Below, piece after piece: positions 7,434 to 16,219 of a stretch of DNA of 50,327 nucleotides (positions within the stretch are counted from its first letter, which is position 1; every line of letters starts with the position of its first letter). The notes under the pieces are model-generated. The model was given only the letters and a program-made list of their open reading frames with translations, searched no databases and was not told the origin of the DNA. Location: positions 1-50,327 of the forward strand of contig SWDO01000007.1 of assembly GCA_005116895.1 (NCBI GenBank). The letters are read 5' to 3'. Source of the stretch: Nitrospira sp. Lineage in GTDB: Bacteria; Nitrospirota; Nitrospiria; Nitrospirales; Nitrospiraceae. The position numbers and the translations under genes are program-made.

Positions 7434-8501
7434 ATGCCTTTTGAGTTGTCGAGCCATGGCCGCTGGCTCGTCCAGCAGGGAGCTTCGATGTTAGGCTGGT
7501 CTCGCCCCGATCCACTCACACGGGATCTCATTCATCTCATCAACGCCCGTCGCCATGATCATGGCGATACCGATGATGCGATCGATACCTTGCAGGCGTT
7601 TCTGGAGCAGGGACGCGAGCATGATCTTCTGACCGTGCTGGCGGCGCTCGACGAGGAAATGGCCGAATGGCTTTTCGATCTGGTCGCGGAGGCCAGCTGC
7701 ACATTGCTGTTGGACGGACCGGACGACGAAAAGCCAGCCTACGGCACAATGGCGGCGTTAGAGCTTCCCTTGCAGGCCAACTTAACCGCCCCGCTCAAAC
7801 TGAAGATTGATCCAATCGCCACGGCTGATCTCTTGCATAAGTCTCTTCAGCTTCCTGCTGGAACGGTTGTTCGCGTCGAGTCGCGACTCTTGACCGATGC
7901 CACCTTGGAGATGCTGAATCTTCAAATGTTTCATGACCACCTTGTGACGGTTACGGATTCCAGACGTGTCCAATCCGTGGCGGCGCGGTTGCTTCCTCCG
8001 GTCGAAAATACGGCGTTTCTTCTTTTTGAGCTGATCGGCGCCCCCGACCCAGGTTTGCCCGATGCGTGGGAAGATGGACAGCGCCGTGAGATTCTCGAAG
8101 GGCTGGTGAAGCAATGTCCGGAACTGGCCTGTGCGCCCGATACCATCGAGGCACCGGTCTATGCCGCCTATGCAATGTTCGACGCGCAGAATGCGGTACG
8201 GCTCCATCACCTCGCCGATGAGACGGCGGCAGTATGGCGAGAGCTGGACCCGCTTGTCAGATCTCGCACCATCGTGCATCTCCATACACAATGTGGGAAC
8301 GGGGTCTACATGCCAGTGTGGACCGATCTGTTCGATCCAGAGCTTCCGGAAGAGCATGGTCCGGTCTGGACCTCTCCGGACGTCTGGGTGTTTACCGCCG
8401 ATCTGCCGATCGAATGGCCAGGGGAGATGTTGACCAATCGGCTATTGGCTGAAGGCTGTACCAGGTTCGAGAATCACATCGTCGAAACTCCTGACAACTA
8501 G
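7434..8501 (+). CDS. Conserved-looking protein of unknown function, 355 aa
   Basis: I do not recognise the family. The protein is 355 residues, acidic and soluble, with no signal peptide or membrane helix and very few cysteines. It has a helical start with a DTDDAIDTLQAFLEQGREHDL segment and a middle region with alternating strands. Several His and acidic residues occur (MFHDHLVTVTDSRR, HLHTQCGNG), but they form no known metal site. It starts at an ATG with a weak purine stretch upstream, 78 bases after the yjbQ-like gene; they may share a transcript. An alternative start lies 18 codons further in (MLGWSRPD). Confidence 0.7.
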   Translation: MPFELSSHGRWLVQQGASMLGWSRPDPLTRDLIHLINARRHDHGDTDDAIDTLQAFLEQGREHDLLTVLAALDEEMAEWLFDLVAEASCTLLLDGPDDEKPAYGTMAALELPLQANLTAPLKLKIDPIATADLLHKSLQLPAGTVVRVESRLLTDATLEMLNLQMFHDHLVTVTDSRRVQSVAARLLPPVENTAFLLFELIGAPDPGLPDAWEDGQRREILEGLVKQCPELACAPDTIEAPVYAAYAMFDAQNAVRLHHLADETAAVWRELDPLVRSRTIVHLHTQCGNGVYMPVWTDLFDPELPEEHGPVWTSPDVWVFTADLPIEWPGEMLTNRLLAEGCTRFENHIVETPDN

Positions 8502-8616
8502 TTTCGCGCGTTCCTGCCTTTTTTTCTTCCTGCCAGTCGGTTCTGTCGATCGCGCGATCCTGCAAAAAACTCCTGTTTCGATGATTTTTTAGCCGCGTTA
8601 TTTTATCCTCACCGTG

Positions 8617-9228
8617 ATGAAGCCCACCAGCACCCAAGAACGATTTGGGAATGCGATCACGAACTCCATTTCTGTGGCGGGGTTGGTCTTGGTCTGGGCT
8701 ATTATCTGGGCAAATGTCCCATCGAAGGAAGAACTCTTCTCGGCGCCATCGGCTTCACCGATCGCTGACGCGCCGCGTGTTCTTGATCTCGATCTGACGA
8801 TTCCAGGTGTGACTAGGCAACCGACTGACAGTCTAGCAGGAGCGAGAGAAGCAGAGTCGGTGGCCACTCTCGGTGGCGTATCCGCTCTGCGCGACAGCCG
8901 CGCCAGGCAAATCGCGGAAATGAAGTGTGAGGCTGAGGTTCAGCAGTACTGTCCCGATTCGCTTGTAGGAGAAAACAGGCGACGTTGTGTGGTGCAGCGC
9001 ATGAAACGATTGGACCCTTCCTGTCAACAGATCGTGCGGCAACGGCTGGTGCGTTGGACGGACGCTGAAGGGTCTAGGCTCGCCTGCGCCGACGATGTGA
9101 AGCGAGTCTGCATAACCGTGCAGCCAGGTGATGGCCGTATCCTGCAATGTTTGCAGGCGCATGAGCAGGAGCTTTCAGAGGGCTGCTACCAAAGTTTGCC
9201 TAAAGGGCGTCTCCACTTACGAAACTGA
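8617..9228 (+). CDS. Membrane-anchored protein with two GLG1-type cysteine-rich repeats
   Basis: A 203-residue protein. One membrane helix near residues 17-34 (VAGLVLVWAIIWANV) is followed by an acidic linker and two repeats. The cysteines are at 104, 112, 124 and 136, and again at 157, 165, 178 and 190, so the spacing 8-12-12 recurs as 8-13-12. That spacing, with QYCP and RVC contexts and a basic helix between, matches the Cys-rich GLG1/FGF-receptor repeat, which is best known from animals but also found in bacteria. Disulfides would form in the periplasm. Start is ATG 8617; a GTG sits one codon upstream. Function unknown. Confidence 0.72.
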   Translation: MKPTSTQERFGNAITNSISVAGLVLVWAIIWANVPSKEELFSAPSASPIADAPRVLDLDLTIPGVTRQPTDSLAGAREAESVATLGGVSALRDSRARQIAEMKCEAEVQQYCPDSLVGENRRRCVVQRMKRLDPSCQQIVRQRLVRWTDAEGSRLACADDVKRVCITVQPGDGRILQCLQAHEQELSEGCYQSLPKGRLHLRN

Positions 9229-9372
9229 AGATTCGCATGCCAGGCATCGTCCCCTCACGGCTGCGTTTGTGTCGTGTTTGACTGCCAACCTGAGACGATT
9301 CAGCAATAGTGATGGGGAGGAGTCGCTCGAGCTGAAAACTCGCGAAGAGCCGAGAGAAGGAGTCCCTCGTAT

Positions 9373-10770
9373 TTACGCAGCCAATCCTTCGAGACAGGAG
9401 CGGAGTTCCATGGCGAACTCTCCGGCGCGGCGATAACGGTGGACCGGGTCTTTCTGCAACGCTCGATCCAGGACTTTCTTTACAATGGGAGAAAGATCCG
9501 GCCTGATGGCTTTCACGCTGGGATGCGGCGTATGAGCGATGGCAAACAGCAATGCTGAGACGTTGTCCGCAATAAAGGGAGGACGACCGGTCAGGAGCTC
9601 GAACATGACGACGCCGAGCGAAAAAATATCTGAGCGCCCATCCACCTTTTTCCCTGAGATCTGCTCGGGGGACATATACGTGGGAGTTCCCAGCACAATA
9701 TTCGTTTGAGTTTTCGACGATGTTGCCATCTTAGCGATGCCGAAGTCCATGATCTTAACGACCTCATCGGTGGTCAGCATGATGTTCGCCGGTTTAATGT
9801 CGCGATGCACAATGCCCTGCTGATGGGCATAGTCCATCGCGTCGGCGACGGTCGCCAGTATCGGAATCACTTTAGTGAGTGGCAAGAGATTGGGTTTCCG
9901 CGACCACTGCTTGAGCGTGGTGCCCTGGAGCATCTCCATGGCGATGTAGCCGAGGTCGTCTTCTTCCCCAGCGTCGAAGATCGTGACAATATTGGGGTGA
10001 GACAATCGCCCGGTGGATTCGGCTTCCTGGAAAAACCGAGCTTTTACTTCCTGCAGTTTATCGCGGTCGTCGATCTCGTCGAGCCGCACGGTCTTGATCG
10101 CCACGAATCGCTGGATCGTCGGATCTTTCCCCAGATACACTACCCCCATTGAGCCACGCCCTAACTCCTTGAACACCTTATACCGACCGAGCGTACTGGG
10201 TGGACCGTTCTGTGTGGTGAAGATAGGCGTTGCAGCCCCGGACTCGCTCTGTTCTTCTTCCGAGTCGATATCGTCAGTGTTTTTGGCAGACTCTCCCGGT
10301 TCTTGGCGTCGAGTCGATTGCACAGGTTGTACAAAAAATCGGCGAAGCGCCTCGAGATGCACAAGCCAGGCAGCAGTGATCCAGATCCCACTCAGCGTCA
10401 ATGCTGCGGTATACGCTAGGGCATAGCGCGTGGGGCCTACAGGGGCGCGAAGCGCAAGCTCGGTAACCCGGATGGTCTTATCTGTCACGATCACCATGAA
10501 CAGGATGGTGACCGGAAGGGCCAGTTGTCGCAGAAATGAGAAACCCTGTCCGTTATCCGGCATCTGGGAAAATGCACGGAGCGAAAGCATGCAGAGTGCG
10601 ACCAACCCTGTTTCTTCAGCAATGAAGCGAATGGTTTGAGAACTTGTCAAGCCGAACAGCGAGAGAGGAAGCGACTCAGCCGTCGGCAGTTTGCTCAGTA
10701 TGGGACCGGCCAACAGTATGGCCAGTGTGACAAGCACATATTGAAGGGTCCAGCTCGACGCGTTGACCAT
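9373..10770 (-). CDS. Membrane Ser/Thr protein kinase (Hanks type)
   Basis: A 465-residue eukaryotic-like kinase. The N-terminal 150 residues hold about four membrane helices, then an acidic linker leads to a kinase domain at about 195-460. Seen are the P-loop GRGSMGVVYLG, the invariant Lys in VAIK (226), the catalytic HRDIKPANIM (322 on), DFG at 342, and GTPTYMSPEQ in the activation segment. All needed residues are present, so it should be active. I prefer the ATG at 10770 to a TTG at 10824, because TTGACT at 10824-10819 and TAGACT at 10802-10797, 16 bases apart, look like its own promoter. Substrates unknown. Confidence 0.88.
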   Translation of the reverse strand: MVNASSWTLQYVLVTLAILLAGPILSKLPTAESLPLSLFGLTSSQTIRFIAEETGLVALCMLSLRAFSQMPDNGQGFSFLRQLALPVTILFMVIVTDKTIRVTELALRAPVGPTRYALAYTAALTLSGIWITAAWLVHLEALRRFFVQPVQSTRRQEPGESAKNTDDIDSEEEQSESGAATPIFTTQNGPPSTLGRYKVFKELGRGSMGVVYLGKDPTIQRFVAIKTVRLDEIDDRDKLQEVKARFFQEAESTGRLSHPNIVTIFDAGEEDDLGYIAMEMLQGTTLKQWSRKPNLLPLTKVIPILATVADAMDYAHQQGIVHRDIKPANIMLTTDEVVKIMDFGIAKMATSSKTQTNIVLGTPTYMSPEQISGKKVDGRSDIFSLGVVMFELLTGRPPFIADNVSALLFAIAHTPHPSVKAIRPDLSPIVKKVLDRALQKDPVHRYRRAGEFAMELRSCLEGLAA

Positions 10771-10796
10771 GGGTGACGAGATCAAAAGATAGTCAG

Positions 10797-10824
10797 AGTC
10801 TAGCGGATACTGAAGGAGAGTCAA
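10797..10824 (-). promoter_or_regulatory. Candidate sigma-70 promoter for the kinase gene
   Basis: Minus-strand TTGACT and TAGACT are separated by 16 bases, and the ATG at 10770 follows about 27 bases after the -10 box. It would give the kinase expression separate from the PHP gene upstream. The leader would be short and has no clear ribosome binding site. Confidence 0.35.
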
Positions 10825-10857
10825 TGGATTGGAGAAAAATATGCGGAGGATATCGCG

Positions 10858-11706
10858 CTAGAGTCGTCCGGCGGCTTCCTTCATCTTGGGAAGCAGCGAA
10901 GTTGGAATGTGCAGTGTGCCCTTGCCGATACCAACTTCGATGTCGGGTTTCGTGAGGCCATGGAAATCGCTTCCACCGGTGACCAGGAGGCCGAGTTGTT
11001 GAGCCAGGCTGAGGTATTCTCGAGTCTGTCGCGCGGCATGTGTACTATAGTAGACCTCTACCCCGTCAAGCCCATCGGCTTTGAGCTGTCGAACCAGATC
11101 GACCAGCGACTGCTCCGCGACTTTGACCCATGTCGGATGAGCCAGGACGGCAAGTCCTCGAGCTGCCTTGATCCAGCCAATGGCTTCGGCAGGGCTCGGG
11201 AGTTCCCGACGCACGTAGGCCGGTTTACCCTCAGCAAGAAAGCGATCAAAGGCTTCTTTAGCAGAAGTGACGACGTGTTTGTCCATTAAGGCACGGGCAA
11301 TGTGCGGTCTTCCAACCGAATCGCTGCCGGCGAGTGCGCGGACTTCATCGTACGTAATGTCGATTCCGAGGGTCTGCAGGCGTTCGATGATCTGTGGATT
11401 CCGGCGGTGACGCCCGTCCCGCAGAGTCTTTAGGCGAGCAAGCAGGTCAGGATCCTGCTGATCAAGAAAGTACCCCAGAACGTGCAACTCAGAGTTGCCG
11501 GTAAACGAGCTGATTTCCACCCCAGGGATGATCTCGATTCCACACTGTTGGCCGGCCGTTATGGCCTCAGTGACACCCGACATGATGTCGTGATCGGTGA
11601 TCGCCAAGGCCGTCACCCCTGCGAGGTGTGCCATATTCACCACTTCAGTGGGCGTGCAACTTCCGTCAGAATGGGTGGTATGCAGATGAAGGTCCAGGCG
11701 ACTCAT
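10858..11706 (-). CDS. PHP-domain phosphoesterase (RNase AM / TrpH-like)
   Basis: A 282-residue PHP-superfamily metal-dependent phosphoesterase. Motif I is DLHLHTTHSDG with H7, H9, H12 and D14. Further metal ligands are in ITDHDIMSG, IPGVEISS, LAHPTW and GGSDFHG. Relatives in E. coli (RNase AM, formerly TrpH/YciV) remove 5'-terminal nucleotides from RNA or hydrolyse 3',5'-bisphosphonucleotides. The length is normal. Its ATG overlaps the stop of the FolB-methyltransferase fusion gene (ATGA), so the two are translated together. The true substrate cannot be read from sequence. Confidence 0.85.
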   Translation of the reverse strand: MSRLDLHLHTTHSDGSCTPTEVVNMAHLAGVTALAITDHDIMSGVTEAITAGQQCGIEIIPGVEISSFTGNSELHVLGYFLDQQDPDLLARLKTLRDGRHRRNPQIIERLQTLGIDITYDEVRALAGSDSVGRPHIARALMDKHVVTSAKEAFDRFLAEGKPAYVRRELPSPAEAIGWIKAARGLAVLAHPTWVKVAEQSLVDLVRQLKADGLDGVEVYYSTHAARQTREYLSLAQQLGLLVTGGSDFHGLTKPDIEVGIGKGTLHIPTSLLPKMKEAAGRL

Positions 11707-12644
11707 GTCGAGGGCTCAGGGGTAAAGGGTTTCTGCGCCACAAGTTGGGCGGTGTAGACGGATTCCGACTCGCTCGTTCCTTCGTGGAGCCCTTCGTCAT
11801 AATGGAGGATGCGGAGGCCGGATGTGAGGCCTAGGAGTTCACTATGTGCAAGGCAAAACTCTCGACGCTTTGGATGCTGGCGCTGGGCGTGGTTATCGAC
11901 GGTAAAGGTTTCGTAGAGCAACACCCCGCCGGGCTTCAGCGCCTCGATAAGAGAGGGGAAGAGCGGTCGGTGCAGGTAAAAGAAGACGAGAATGGCATCG
12001 TACGCTTCATGTCCGAGATCCGGCTCTTGCGGCGATGGCGGCTCCAGATCCAGTACTCGCGAACTGATATCAGTGAGATGTCGTGTTTGGGCGTGAGTCA
12101 AAAGCCGTGCAAGGGCCTCTTCGTCTCGATCAACAGCGTCGATCTGGTAGCCCAGCGAGGCGAGGAACAGTGCGTGGCGTCCGCTACCGGAGGCCACATC
12201 GAGGACCTGGCCTTTAGGAAGACGATGGAGTTGTTGGGCAAGAAACTGGGCCGGTGGTGGCTCTGCGCGGAGGATGTGCTGCGCGAGTCTTGTGCGCTCA
12301 ATGTTGATTCCGACGGAACGGGTCACGTAGGGGATGGGGGGATGTAACTTCCGTAACCACAGCTTGATGCGACGGATCGGGAATTCATCGAACAGGGCTG
12401 CCAAGAGCCGTTCCGCGAGCGTTTCCAGAAGCTGGGACTCCTGAACGGTCCCGATGTCGACGACACGCTGAGCCACTTTCGCGTAGTCGATCGTATGACC
12501 AAGATCGTCAGATACTCCTGCTGCCTCCAGGCGACAGTCCAATTCCAAATTGACCGCAAGGGGTTGTGGGCGGGCACGTTCTTCGGGTGTCACACCGCAT
12601 CGGCCGCGGAACTCCAATTGTTCGATGACGACATGTCCACCCAT
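11703..12644 (-). CDS. Dihydroneopterin aldolase fused to a SAM-dependent methyltransferase
   Basis: One frame of 313 residues with two domains. Residues 1-118 are FolB-like: the opening IEQLEFRGRCGVTPEER with the conserved Glu, TIDYAKVAQRVVDI, LLETLAERL, and LRKLHPPIPY with the active-site Lys (K99). This enzyme splits dihydroneopterin to 6-hydroxymethyl-dihydropterin for folate synthesis. Residues 125-313 are a class I methyltransferase of the TehB/tellurite-resistance type, with VLDVASGSGRHA at 147-158, an acidic VDRDEE and LKPGGVLLYET. The reading frame is continuous with no frameshift signs. The methyltransferase substrate is unknown; a pterin is an attractive guess only. Confidence 0.82.
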   Translation of the reverse strand: MGGHVVIEQLEFRGRCGVTPEERARPQPLAVNLELDCRLEAAGVSDDLGHTIDYAKVAQRVVDIGTVQESQLLETLAERLLAALFDEFPIRRIKLWLRKLHPPIPYVTRSVGINIERTRLAQHILRAEPPPAQFLAQQLHRLPKGQVLDVASGSGRHALFLASLGYQIDAVDRDEEALARLLTHAQTRHLTDISSRVLDLEPPSPQEPDLGHEAYDAILVFFYLHRPLFPSLIEALKPGGVLLYETFTVDNHAQRQHPKRREFCLAHSELLGLTSGLRILHYDEGLHEGTSESESVYTAQLVAQKPFTPEPST

Positions 12645-12726
12645 GTGTGCATTGTCGAAGATCGGAATTCAGGCTGTCAAGCAAAGAGGAAGATGTGACG
12701 GGCGAGAGGTGTGATGGGTATGAGGG

Positions 12727-14283
12727 CTAGACGAAGTATCGGCTCGTGTCGAATTTGTGTTCCGTATTGTCAACCAACCGAATAATGCTGTAGCGGTACT
12801 CGCCGGCATCATCCTTCTCGGTCAAATCCAACTCGGGGCCATTATCTATGGGAGTTCCCTGCGCATCGGTAATAACTTTGACGACTGGCCGCTCGCTCTC
12901 AGTCGTATCGGTGGCAGGCTTGAGCACGACGGCAAATGCATCCGAATCGAGGACGACCAGACTTCCGATTGGAATGATTCCCACGCAATTGACGAACAGT
13001 TTGAGCAACGTCACATCGAAACTTTTCCCGGATTTCGAAAGCATCATATTAAGTACTTTTGAGGGTGACATCGGTTCACGGCGGTAGACGCGGGACGATG
13101 TCATGGCATCGTAACAATCGGCGATTGTGAGGATGCGCCCCGTCAGAGAGAGTTTCCACGGTGTCTTTAACTTGGGATAACCGGAATAATCCAAGTTCAT
13201 GTGGTGTTCGAAGGATGCTGCGGCCATGCGGGCCGGAAGGTTGGTGATGCCGCGTAACTGCGTGAGGCTCAAGACTCCTTCCGTGGGATGGTTGCGCATC
13301 ATCGTCCACTCGTCTTCCGTGAACTCACCTGGTTTATTCAAGACTTCCAGAGGAATGGTCGACTTTCCCATGTCGTGAAACAACGCGGCCAAGCCGAGAT
13401 CAGCCAGTTCGATTTTCGGATAGCCGGCTCTGTTTGCGAGCGCAATGGAGAGGAGCGAGACGTTGACAGAGTGGTTATGGGTGTATTGATCGTGGCAGCG
13501 AAGCGTGGTGAGGCCCAGCATGATCGACTCGTCCTGCATCATCAGGTCGACGATATTTTGAATGGCACGTTTTGCCTGCTTAAAGCTCAACGCTTTGCCA
13601 TCGCGGGACGACTGCGTCAAACTGCCGACCGCATCGGCTGCTTTGCCATACGCCGTTTTTGAGCGTACCTTGTGCTGAGCTTTCGAACTTCTGTTTTCTG
13701 GGAGATCTTCTTTTAGGTTGAGCAATCGAGCGTCTTTCAGTTCGATGCCGGCCACGGCCAGGTTGACCAATTCCTGTCGGAAGTCCTCGATCGATTTCGT
13801 GGTCGGGTCGAGACTGACAAAGAGGTGGGCGAACTCTCGAAGGTCCTTGGAAGAAACCGAAGAGGAAAACATCAGGCCGCCGATCTTCCACTTTTTCAAG
13901 GCGTCAAGAACGCTTGAGACGACCAGCATTTGTTGTGCCGTCACTTTGAGATGGTTCTCACCGAGGAAGAGGAAATCGTCCTGTACCCACAAGGTGACGG
14001 GTTGGTCGTGGGCGAGAGTTTCAATGAGGGTCAGCATCGTTTCGACGGGTTTGTCGAGAGCGGCATTGGCACGGCCATGGATTTTCGACGTCTTAATCAG
14101 TGTATTCAACTGTGTGATGAGCTGGAATCCCAGCATCACCAACTGTTGGTCGAGAATATCTCCAGCTTCTGACCCGTGACCGATCTTCCGTGACAACGAC
14201 TTTTCGTGTGTCAGGAGCGGCTGGATCTGATCTTCGCTGGTCGGGTTTTGCAGAGGCTGCGACTGGCTTTCTTTCACGATCAC
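12727..14283 (-). CDS. HD-GYP domain protein (cyclic-di-GMP phosphodiesterase type)
   Basis: A 518-residue protein starting at the GTG at 14283, five bases after the HEAT gene stop with AGGA close upstream; a longer frame upstream lies inside that gene. Residues 45-165 form a mixed alpha/beta domain also seen in the neighbour. The HD-GYP domain covers about 235-420: YTHNHSVNVS, FHDMGKS with H303 and D304, NHPTEG, FEHHMN, SGYP (GYP at 368-370) and IADCYDAMTSSR. HD-GYP proteins hydrolyse cyclic di-GMP with two or three metals, and the ligands seem complete. A C-terminal tail of about 100 residues forms a small beta domain. Confidence 0.85.
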   Translation of the reverse strand: MIVKESQSQPLQNPTSEDQIQPLLTHEKSLSRKIGHGSEAGDILDQQLVMLGFQLITQLNTLIKTSKIHGRANAALDKPVETMLTLIETLAHDQPVTLWVQDDFLFLGENHLKVTAQQMLVVSSVLDALKKWKIGGLMFSSSVSSKDLREFAHLFVSLDPTTKSIEDFRQELVNLAVAGIELKDARLLNLKEDLPENRSSKAQHKVRSKTAYGKAADAVGSLTQSSRDGKALSFKQAKRAIQNIVDLMMQDESIMLGLTTLRCHDQYTHNHSVNVSLLSIALANRAGYPKIELADLGLAALFHDMGKSTIPLEVLNKPGEFTEDEWTMMRNHPTEGVLSLTQLRGITNLPARMAAASFEHHMNLDYSGYPKLKTPWKLSLTGRILTIADCYDAMTSSRVYRREPMSPSKVLNMMLSKSGKSFDVTLLKLFVNCVGIIPIGSLVVLDSDAFAVVLKPATDTTESERPVVKVITDAQGTPIDNGPELDLTEKDDAGEYRYSIIRLVDNTEHKFDTSRYFV

Positions 14284-14288
14284 GTGTC

Positions 14289-16088
14289 CTAGTGTGTCGC
14301 ACCGGTTGAGGGGAGGCTGCGTTGTAGCCGTTGAGCTTGCGACAATGCCGCGGCGCAGCCCTGGCGAACTGCGGCACTTCCTTTTTTGGCCCCAACTGAG
14401 AGCGCAGCGATGGCGGCAGGGGTGGCGAGTTTTCCGAGTGTTTCTGCTCCCAGGACTGCCAGCTCTTCTTTTTTTCTCCGATTCGTCCATGTCCACTCGG
14501 TCATCAGACCTTGCCAATACGGAACCGCTTCGTCGCCGCACGTGGCGCGGACAGCTTGAAAGATGGCTCGTCGCTCACTGATGGGGCGATCCATAAACCC
14601 TTCTTCTGATAGAAGAGGGAACCATTGGGAGAAAGGAACGGTGTATTGGGCGGACATGAGCAGCTTCAGCGCAGCAAAGCGAACCCCATCATCTTCATCG
14701 GTCGAGAGGGAGACGAGTTTCGTGCCATTGCCGTTGGGTCGGAACAGGCCGAGCGCACGGACTACTTCCCGACGAACCTGCGGGTCAGGATACCGGGTTA
14801 ATCTTTCGACCGGATCGGCGAACTTGGGATTATTCCACTTGATGAGAATCGAAAGCAGATTGCGAACATACCCAGGCCTACGATCCGATAGCCCTCGCAA
14901 CAAGGGATCCGGGTGGTCCTTCGCGAGGATGACGAGGGCCTCTGACACAATGGCCTGGTGAACCGGTGACGTGACGTTCGCGAGCAGCGAACAGAGTGAG
15001 GGGACGGCATCCGCTTTCAGCAGTAGGAGGATGGTAGAGAGCCCTTTCACGTCGGCGTCTGGGTTTCGGTTGAGATAGGCCTCGATCATCTTCACTCGTT
15101 CCGTGCGGCCAAGTCCGTTGAGGAGCGAGGCTAACTGTTGTTTGTGTTCCTCGCTCAGATCTGGCCGTACGGCATCCGTTTCGTGGAGGAGATTTAAGAC
15201 GTTCTCCAATACCGTCCATTTACCCTCGCACAGAAGGGATTCCACGATGGTGCCCCACAGACTGAAGAGTTTCGTCAGCAACGCGGGAGACTTCTCTGAG
15301 GCGAGGATTGCGGTCAACATGTCCAGGATGTACATGAGGCTATCTTGTTTTTGTTCTGCCTCGATATCGTGCACGAGGACGGCCAGTTCCTCTTCCGTGA
15401 CCTCATAGCCTGCAAGTCCAGACTGGAAACGATTTTTAGCGTTTCCGGAACCACTGCCCTCGGAGTCGGTCCCTTCTTTGACCCTCTTTTTGCGTTCTCG
15501 CTCCAGATCCAGCAATTCTCTGAGTGTCGAATCCGATGAACTCATGCTACTGTCAGGGCGGGTCACGCCATCGTTTGCGACCGACGACTTTGAGAGTTCT
15601 TCGGCTGTTGCGAGTGTGATCGTCGACAGATTCCGAGACCACAGGCGCGTGACGATATCATCGTCGTCCTCATTCGAGTCGACGTTGCTCCATAAGGATG
15701 CCAGGAAGAGCGATAGCTCTTCTTGTGTGAGCCCCTCGTGCAGGACGAGTTCTCGGATGCCGTCACCGTACAGTTTGAAGGCGAGACTCTCGCTTCCTCC
15801 ATCCTGCTCTGCCTGGTAGACGACATGGTCCTTACATCGCAATTCAGATCGTTGAACGAGGAAAGCTAGTCTTGAATACGCAGCGAGGTGATTGGTCAAT
15901 TCTTCGAAGAGCTGCTGCGTAAATTTCTGGGCGACAGGATTCGCTGAGCCGTACGTCCGGTTCGATTTGGCCGTCTTGTCCAGCAGTTTTAAGACACGTT
16001 TGACGGAGACAATTTCTGGATCTTCAGCCGTGCGTGTGGCGACTGCGGCGGCCATCATTTCTTGAGCCGTTTTGAGGTCCGTCGTCAT
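14289..16088 (-). CDS. HEAT-repeat protein, partner of the HD-GYP protein
   Basis: A 599-residue soluble protein. Residues 25-150 form a domain with a KTAKSNRTYGSANPVAQKF helix and a strand region FLVQRSELRCKDHVVYQ, followed by a GIRELVLHEGLTQEELSLF segment. The acidic and Ser-rich middle (about 155-215) is likely disordered. From about 270 to the end, repeated helix pairs such as DPQVRREVVRALGLFR and DDGVRFAALKLLMSA are HEAT/PBS-type repeats, which usually make protein contacts. It lies directly upstream of the HD-GYP gene with a 5-base gap, so the two should be made together. The N-terminal domain resembles that of its partner. Confidence 0.72.
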   Translation of the reverse strand: MTTDLKTAQEMMAAAVATRTAEDPEIVSVKRVLKLLDKTAKSNRTYGSANPVAQKFTQQLFEELTNHLAAYSRLAFLVQRSELRCKDHVVYQAEQDGGSESLAFKLYGDGIRELVLHEGLTQEELSLFLASLWSNVDSNEDDDDIVTRLWSRNLSTITLATAEELSKSSVANDGVTRPDSSMSSSDSTLRELLDLERERKKRVKEGTDSEGSGSGNAKNRFQSGLAGYEVTEEELAVLVHDIEAEQKQDSLMYILDMLTAILASEKSPALLTKLFSLWGTIVESLLCEGKWTVLENVLNLLHETDAVRPDLSEEHKQQLASLLNGLGRTERVKMIEAYLNRNPDADVKGLSTILLLLKADAVPSLCSLLANVTSPVHQAIVSEALVILAKDHPDPLLRGLSDRRPGYVRNLLSILIKWNNPKFADPVERLTRYPDPQVRREVVRALGLFRPNGNGTKLVSLSTDEDDGVRFAALKLLMSAQYTVPFSQWFPLLSEEGFMDRPISERRAIFQAVRATCGDEAVPYWQGLMTEWTWTNRRKKEELAVLGAETLGKLATPAAIAALSVGAKKGSAAVRQGCAAALSQAQRLQRSLPSTGATH

Positions 16089-16219
16089 ACGTAAGACCTA
16101 CCGGCAGATCGAAGATTCGTCAAGAAAATCGCCGTTCTCTGCAGTTGTACTACTCTCAATATGTACGTGATTCAATGGCTTGTTTGCCACGAGTGGTGTC
16201 GGTAGAATCGAGCCGTACT

